Below the pieces are notes generated by a model that was given only the letters and a program-made list of their open reading frames with translations, was not told the origin of the DNA and did not search any database. The position numbers were made by a program, and so were the translations under genes. This document shows, piece after piece, positions 59,570 to 64,000 of a stretch of 64,000 nucleotides of DNA. The DNA lies in NCBI RefSeq assembly GCF_020181355.1, contig NZ_CP084004.1:2108001-2172000 (forward strand), in the 5' to 3' direction. The stretch's first letter is position 1; every line of letters begins with the position of its first letter. Source of the DNA: Collinsella aerofaciens (lineage in GTDB: Bacteria > Actinomycetota > Coriobacteriia > Coriobacteriales > Coriobacteriaceae).

Positions 59570-60022
59570 TTAGTGCAGACCCATGCTGCCCGTGATCGTG
59601 TAAACCATAAAGACGATAAACGCGATGAGGGCGAGCACGATGATGATTTTTTGAGCCGGAGCCATGCCGGGGATCTCGTTCTCGCCCGTAGGCTCCTTGG
59701 AGGTGACCATGCGCTGGGCAAAGGTCATCTCGTCACGGCTCGGTTTGGGCTCGACGGGCTTGGGACGAGCGGCCTTTTTAGGCTGAGGTTTGGGTGCAGT
59801 GGGCGCGGGCTTCGCGGTGGAAGGCTTGGGCGCGGGCGCGGGCTCGGATGCAGCCTTCGCAGCGGCCTCGTCGGCCTTCTCGCGCTCGGCGCGCAGGGCG
59901 GCCAGCTCCTCACGCTCGCGACGTGCCTCTTCCTGGGCCTCGCGACGAGCTTTCTCGGCGCGGAGCTCTTCCAACTCGGCGCGCTCCTCGGCAGACAGTG
60001 GTTGGGACTCAAGCTCGGCCAT
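59570..60022 (-). CDS. Tail-anchored coiled-coil protein of unknown function
   Basis: A 150-residue protein. Residues 1-60 are a charged, strongly heptad-like coiled coil (E/R/A rich). 60-100 are P/A/K-rich, 100-122 contain D-E-M-T-F-A-Q-R-M, and the last ~25 residues are a hydrophobic helix with a three-to-five-residue exit, so it is probably anchored by its C-terminus with the coiled coil in the cytoplasm. AAAGGGG lies before the ATG. It lies 82 bases upstream of pncB on the same strand. No named family is recognised. Confidence 0.7.
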   Translation of the reverse strand: MAELESQPLSAEERAELEELRAEKARREAQEEARREREELAALRAEREKADEAAAKAASEPAPAPKPSTAKPAPTAPKPQPKKAARPKPVEPKPSRDEMTFAQRMVTSKEPTGENEIPGMAPAQKIIIVLALIAFIVFMVYTITGSMGLH

Positions 60023-60088
60023 GGTATAGCCCCTTTCTTTTTGAAAAAAGCCGCCGACACAATGTCAGCGGCTTATCAAATCCAAGGG

Positions 60089-60161
60089 TGGAGACGAAGG
60101 GAGTCGAACCCTCGGCCTCTGCCATGCGACGGCAGCGCTCTCCCAACTGAGCTACGTCCCC
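60089..60161 (-). tRNA. tRNA-Ala (CGC)
   Basis: GGGGACG pairs with CGTCTCC with one G-T pair. The anticodon stem CTGCC/GGCAG holds loop GTCGCAT, giving CGC (codon GCG). D- and T-arms are intact. CCA is not encoded (the flank gives CCC). It lies just upstream of the coiled-coil gene on the same strand. Confidence 0.94.
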
Positions 60162-60218
60162 AGGACAAGTTGATATTTTACCTACGGCTCGCCAACTGTC
60201 AACGCCCAATACCCAGTC

Positions 60219-60304
60219 TTTTTGGGACGGGGCTGTTTTGGCTACTTTTCGAACGTCCGAGCCACCCGATGATTTTTTAATCCCCGTCCCAGAAAAATCA
60301 TCGG
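60219..60304. terminator. Two overlapping hairpins after the radical-SAM gene
   Basis: TTTTTGGGACGGGG (60219-60232) can pair with CCCCGTCCCAGAAAAA (60282-60297). Alternatively CCGATGATTTTT (60266-60277) pairs perfectly with AAAAATCATCGG (60293-60304). The two cannot form fully together because they share 60293-60297. The second lies directly after the minus-strand stop and should act as terminator; the first may be a backup or an insertion-type repeat. Confidence 0.65.
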
Positions 60305-60312
60305 TAAACGCA

Positions 60313-61251
60313 CTACTTTGCGCTGGTGAGGACGCCGGTGGTGTCGAACGCCGGGGTAAAGCTCTCGTCTACCGCTCCACCTTCTTGCCAGAACATCGTC
60401 GTAAAGCCCAGGCCGTCGGCATGATCGAGCACCTGCTCGTACTCCTCGCGCGTCACGGCGCGTGCCAACTCGCCGCCTTGCTCGCGCATGAGCGCATTGG
60501 GGGTGTACTGGTTCATGACCGAAATCGGCACGTCGCCCACCGTCTGCCACACCAGGTCCAGCACGCGGCACGAATCGTCCGCATGTCCCGGCAGCACTAG
60601 GTGACGCACGATGATGCCGCGCTTCATGAGCCCCTCGTCGTCCACCAGCTCTCCCCCGCGGCGCTCGACCTCGCGCGCCATCTGTGCCAGGCCCGACACG
60701 GCCACGCGCGGGTAATCCTTAATATGAGAAAGTGACTGAGCAAGCTCGGCATCAGCATATTTAAAGTCGGTGAGCCACACATCAACCAGGTCACCCAGGG
60801 CAGCAACGGCACTCGCCCGCTCATAGCCGCTCGTGTTGTAGACGATCGGGATGTCCAGCCCGCGCTCCCGCGCTTCGGCAATCGCGGCCGGCAGCAGGTG
60901 AGCATAATGCGTCGCAGTCACCAGGTTAATGTTGTTGGCGCCCTGGTCCTGCAGCTCCAGCATAATCTCGACCAAGCGCTCGGGCGAAATCTCAAGACCG
61001 AAATTGCCCGTCGAGATCTCGTGGTTTTGGCAGTAGACGCATTTGAGCGAACAGCCGCTAAAGAAAATCGTGCCCGAGCCGGCCTCACCCGAAATGGGCG
61101 GCTCCTCCCACATATGGAGCGCCGCGCGGGCGACTTTAAGCGTGTCGTCGGCACCGCACACGCCATGCGCGCCCTCGTCGCGTGCCGCGCCGCAACGGCG
61201 TGGACACAAATGGCAGGCGGGCGAAAAAAGTTCGGTCAACGACGTCGGCAT
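60313..61251 (-). CDS. Radical-SAM protein, PflX/COG1313 type
   Basis: A 312-residue protein. The ATG at 61251 is chosen because GGAG lies about 10 bases upstream; a TTG 15 bases earlier is less likely. An N-terminal cysteine cluster (C-H-L-C-P-R-R-C-G then G-V-C-G-A) is followed by the radical-SAM motif C-x3-C-x2-C in S-G-C-S-L-K-C-V-Y-C-Q-N. Relatives are annotated as uncharacterised pyruvate-formate-lyase-activating-like proteins. It should bind a [4Fe-4S] cluster and cleave S-adenosylmethionine, with unknown target. No glycyl-radical enzyme gene is adjacent. Confidence 0.87.
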   Translation of the reverse strand: MPTSLTELFSPACHLCPRRCGAARDEGAHGVCGADDTLKVARAALHMWEEPPISGEAGSGTIFFSGCSLKCVYCQNHEISTGNFGLEISPERLVEIMLELQDQGANNINLVTATHYAHLLPAAIAEARERGLDIPIVYNTSGYERASAVAALGDLVDVWLTDFKYADAELAQSLSHIKDYPRVAVSGLAQMAREVERRGGELVDDEGLMKRGIIVRHLVLPGHADDSCRVLDLVWQTVGDVPISVMNQYTPNALMREQGGELARAVTREEYEQVLDHADGLGFTTMFWQEGGAVDESFTPAFDTTGVLTSAK

Positions 61252-61389
61252 AAAAACATGCTCCAAAACAACGATTCAGCAGCTCAAACGTAAAGGCCCG
61301 GACCGCGCAGACGGCTCCAAGCCCAAGGCGCCGTAATCGTCCGACACGTTTTTTGTAATGTCAAGACTGGAATCAACAAAGTGCCGCTT

Positions 61390-61395
61390 TATGAT
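61390..61395 (+). promoter_or_regulatory. -10 box for the 61402 RNA
   Basis: TATGAT differs from TATAAT at one base and is 6-7 bases before the proposed RNA 5' end at 61402. The -35 region near 61367 (around TCAAGACT) is weak, so an activator or extended contacts may be needed. Confidence 0.45.
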
Positions 61396-61401
61396 GTAGG
61401 T

Positions 61402-61570
61402 ATTCCGCCCCCCGCGGAGCAACTGGGTGAACCGTCGCGTTTATTTAGGGAGCCCACACAGTCGTACTTAGTACAGGTATCCTTCGTTGTTAAGGACGCT
61501 GGAACAGTCGATGAGGGCACCCACCTGTTTTAGGTGGGTTCATTTTCGTAACGTGGGGGGTGGTTTTCTT
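61402..61570 (+). ncRNA. Structured RNA, candidate 6S (SsrS) RNA
   Basis: A ~165-nt region with no frame folds with a closing stem CCGCCCCCC (61405-61413) against GGGGGGTGG (61555-61563), an apical stem around TCCTT/AAGGA (about 61480-61496), and a small hairpin CCCACCT-gtttt-AGGTGGG (61520-61538) after GAGGGCA. This long rod with a central bubble, plus the GGGCACCCACC then GGGTTCA string, recalls 6S RNAs from several bacteria. 6S RNA binds sigma-70 RNA polymerase as a promoter mimic. A -10 box lies 6-7 bases upstream. Identity rests on remembered patterns, so 6S is a proposal. The remaining parts of 61252-61786 hold no gene. Confidence 0.5.
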
Positions 61571-61786
61571 TTGCCGATTTTGCCAAAAATTGCCATCACA
61601 GATCCCGTATGACACCCAACAGCACTCGGCAGAACCCCCGCCAACATCCTAATATCTGGTAAGCGCGTGATAATCGCACGGCACAAACCCCCGCACCCCC
61701 TCGGTCGAGTATCATGGGTCAGCTATGCCCTTTTGCGCGTAGCGCCCTTTGACCTTTTCCTTCGACGCTTGGCGGTTTTTTGATTC

Positions 61787-62986
61787 ATGGTTTCCTCCAC
61801 GAGCTTCATACCGTACTTATGCGTGGCGGCCGCTGCCTTTATCACGACCTTTCTCACGGTACCCCTGGTCAAGCGTCTGGCGATTAAGCTCGATGCCGTC
61901 GACTATCCCTCAAAGCGCCGCATTAACACCAAACCCATCCCGCGCATGGGCGGCACGGCAGTCTTTTTGGGCCTCGTCGTTGCCTGCATCGTGCAGATCC
62001 TGGGCACCTGGTACCTGGGCTGGCCGCCCGTTTTGGTACCGCACCCGCGCCTTCACATCAGCTACCCCGTGCTGGCACTCTCCTTTACCGTGATCTTTGC
62101 GACCGGCGCGATCGATGATGTCTTCCAGCTCAAGCCCAAGCAAAAGCTGGCCGGCCAGGTGCTCGCCGCGCTCATCGCCTGCATCGGCGGCTTAAAAATC
62201 GGCGTCATCATCAACCCGTTTGCCCCCGGCGAGATCATGCTTGGCTGGCTCGCCTACCCCATCACCGTGATCTACCTAGTGGCGTTCACCAACATCATCA
62301 ACCTCATCGACGGCCTCGACGGCCTGGCCACGGGCATTTGCGGCATCGCATCGTTCACCATGTTTTCGATGGCCGTTCTCTCGGGCCGCATCGACGCCGC
62401 CGCGCTCTCCATTGCGCTCTTTGGCGCCTGTCTGGCCTTTTTGCGCTACAACTTCAACCCCGCAAGCATCTTCTTGGGCGACTCGGGGTCGCTGCTTCTG
62501 GGCTTTGCGCTGGGCTCCATCTCGCTGCTCAACGTGAGCCGCACCGCCGCACTCACCTCGCTTATCATTCCGCTCATCGTTGCCGGCGTGCCCATCATCG
62601 ACACGTTCAGCGCCATCGTGCGTCGCAAGCGCGCCCACATTAGCATCGGACAGGCCGACAAGGGCCACATCCACCACCGCCTGATCCAAGAGGGCTACAA
62701 CCAAAAGCAGGCCGTGCTGCTCATCTACGCCTGGTGCATCATGCTTTCGGCCGGCGCCGCCGCGATCAATCAGGTCGAGGTGCCCACGCGCGTACTCATC
62801 TTTGTCGTGCTCGCTATTGGCTCGGCGGCCTTCGCCAAGCACCTGCACCTGTTTGAGCCCGTCCTGCGCCACCATTACAACAAGCGCACACACGAGGACG
62901 AGCTGGTAACCCCCGACGACCCCGCCTTTAAACAGGAGGAGCAGGCAGCCGAAGAACGTAAAGAAGAGCGCCACCACAAGCTCTAG
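61787..62986 (+). CDS. Undecaprenyl-phosphate GlcNAc-1-P transferase (WecA/TagO family)
   Basis: A 399-residue multi-pass membrane protein with about 11 hydrophobic segments. R-R-I-N-T-K-P-I-P-R-M-G-G, G-A-I-D-D-V-F-Q-L-K-P-K-Q-K, N-I-I-N-L-I-D-G-L-D-G-L-A, F-L-G-D-S-G-S and H-I-H-H-R-L are the aspartate and histidine motifs of polyprenyl-phosphate HexNAc-1-P transferases. The enzyme starts a wall glycan on the lipid carrier, upstream of the transferases and flippase earlier in the window. The C-terminus is a charged ~50-residue tail. The ATG at 61787 has no Shine-Dalgarno, which is unusual; an in-frame TAG closely precedes it. Confidence 0.92.
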   Translation: MVSSTSFIPYLCVAAAAFITTFLTVPLVKRLAIKLDAVDYPSKRRINTKPIPRMGGTAVFLGLVVACIVQILGTWYLGWPPVLVPHPRLHISYPVLALSFTVIFATGAIDDVFQLKPKQKLAGQVLAALIACIGGLKIGVIINPFAPGEIMLGWLAYPITVIYLVAFTNIINLIDGLDGLATGICGIASFTMFSMAVLSGRIDAAALSIALFGACLAFLRYNFNPASIFLGDSGSLLLGFALGSISLLNVSRTAALTSLIIPLIVAGVPIIDTFSAIVRRKRAHISIGQADKGHIHHRLIQEGYNQKQAVLLIYAWCIMLSAGAAAINQVEVPTRVLIFVVLAIGSAAFAKHLHLFEPVLRHHYNKRTHEDELVTPDDPAFKQEEQAAEERKEERHHKL

Positions 62987-63146
62987 GATAAGCTGCCGAG
63001 GATGCGCCCAGGCAACGCTGGCCAAGCGCAGCCTCGCCGCACCCATCGCACAAGCCGCCCCTCTCCCGCCCCTCGCCTACTTACGCCCTACCCCTTTCAA
63101 TAAACGCGTTATCATCTTGACCAATACGCATACGTTAGGAGCAATC

Positions 63147-64000
63147 ATGCCAAACGAGAACAGCTACGAAGTCGCGCTGCAAAAGAGCAACGCCATTCGC
63201 GAGGGCCTGGCCAAGACGCCCGAGAAGTTCACCATGCTCACCGGCGACCGCCCCACCGGCCGCCTGCACCTGGGCCACTACTTTGGCACCCTCAAGGGCC
63301 GCGTTGAGCTGCAGAACATGGGCGCCAAGACCAACGTGCTCATCGCCGACTACCAGGTCATCACCGACCGCGACACGACCGAGCACATCCAGGACAACGT
63401 GTACAACATGGTCATGGACTACCTTGCCTGCGGCATCGACCCCGACAAGACCATGATCTACGCGCACTCCGCCGTGCCCGCAGCCAACCAGCTCATGCTG
63501 CCGTTCCTGTCGCTGGTGTCCGAGGCCGAGCTGGCGCGCAACCCCACGGTAAAGGCCGAGATGGAGGCCTCGGGCCACGAGCTCACCGGCCTTCTGCTCA
63601 CCTACCCGGTGCACCAGGCCTGCGACATCCTGTTCTGCAAGGGCAACGTGGTGCCCGTCGGTCGCGACCAGCTACCGCACATCGAGCTTACCCGCACCAT
63701 CGCTCGCCGCTTTAACAACCGCTACGGCAAGGTGTTCCCCGAGGTCGACGCGCTGCTGTCCGAGACCCCGCTGCTGCCGGGCCTGGACGGTCGCAAGATG
63801 AGCAAGAGCTACGGCAACGCCATCAACATCTCGATGACCGCCGAGGAAACGGCCAAACGCATCAAGAAGAGCCAGACCGACTCCGAGCGCATGATCACGT
63901 TCGATCCCGAGAACCGCCCCGGCGTGTCTGGCCTGCTTTCGACAGCCGCCATCTGCACCGGTCGCTCCGAGGTCGAAATTGCCGAGGAGATCGGCATGGG
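63147..64000 (+). CDS. trpS: Tryptophanyl-tRNA synthetase (5' part, cut by window end)
   Basis: The frame is open from the ATG at 63147 (TTAGGAG upstream) to the window end, at least 284 codons. T-G-D-R-P-T-G-R-L-H-L-G-H-Y-F-G carries the HIGH-type motif and D-G-R-K-M-S-K-S-Y-G-N the KMSKS motif. P-V-G-R-D-Q-L-P-H-I-E is typical of TrpRS. It charges tRNA-Trp. About 50 residues are missing downstream. It follows the wecA/tagO-type gene by 160 bases and probably has its own promoter. Confidence 0.95.
   Translation, partial: MPNENSYEVALQKSNAIREGLAKTPEKFTMLTGDRPTGRLHLGHYFGTLKGRVELQNMGAKTNVLIADYQVITDRDTTEHIQDNVYNMVMDYLACGIDPDKTMIYAHSAVPAANQLMLPFLSLVSEAELARNPTVKAEMEASGHELTGLLLTYPVHQACDILFCKGNVVPVGRDQLPHIELTRTIARRFNNRYGKVFPEVDALLSETPLLPGLDGRKMSKSYGNAINISMTAEETAKRIKKSQTDSERMITFDPENRPGVSGLLSTAAICTGRSEVEIAEEIGM

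Overview
The window is a high-GC chromosome segment with AT-richer islands at about 370-5200 and 12350-16950. Gene content suggests an anaerobic Coriobacteriia member, most like Collinsella: a suf operon with SufU, a GGGtGRT/NifU-like pair, a Rho with a very long N-terminal extension, and cell-wall hydrolases with tandem 'KFVW..W..WG' repeats. The genus is inferred from remembered family resemblance and was not tested.

Layout. (1) 1-12345: surface-polysaccharide and cell-wall region with three glycosyltransferases, a flippase, and two secreted peptidoglycan hydrolases, each carrying eight copies of one ~91-residue module, partly as near-identical tandem DNA. (2) 12346-17009: AT-rich island with a DUF4869 protein, a truncated copy of a glycosyltransferase 3' end, an Abi_2/HEPN abortive-infection-type protein and an unknown membrane protein. 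(3) 17010-25196: five co-oriented GT2 genes, four of them an A-B-A-B duplication, plus one divergent GT2. (4) 25221-29824: AAA-ATPase-like protein, sortase-type surface protein with a lysozyme-like head, and an MntA/HepT nucleotidyltransferase-HEPN pair. (5) 29833-35732: Rrf2 regulator divergent from sufCBDSU, with a palindromic motif at both ends of the operon. (6) 35798-38836: degenerate RAYT-like protein and the NifU-like/GGGtGRT pair. (7) 39025-45410: flavoprotein, three tRNAs, aminotransferase, ROK kinase, VanZ, membrane protein. (8) 45723-52114: rho, a MITE-like inverted repeat, an IS3-family element, argS. (9) 52457-64000: carD, HD protein, proA, peptidase, proB, pncB, tRNA-Ala, radical-SAM protein, a 6S-like RNA candidate, wecA/tagO-type transferase and the 5' part of trpS.

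How they work together. WecA/TagO, the flippase and nine glycosyltransferases fit lipid-linked glycan assembly. The repeat hydrolases and the sortase-anchored protein would act on the finished wall. The suf operon with its regulator, and probably the NifU-like/GGGtGRT pair, serve Fe-S cluster metabolism. ProA, ProB and the proline-iminopeptidase-like hydrolase cluster around proline supply. The least explained items are the ~98-nt nested hairpin at 56639-56736, the ~150-bp inverted-repeat element at 48534-48683, the RNA candidate at 61402-61570, and the duplicated palindrome bracketing suf.
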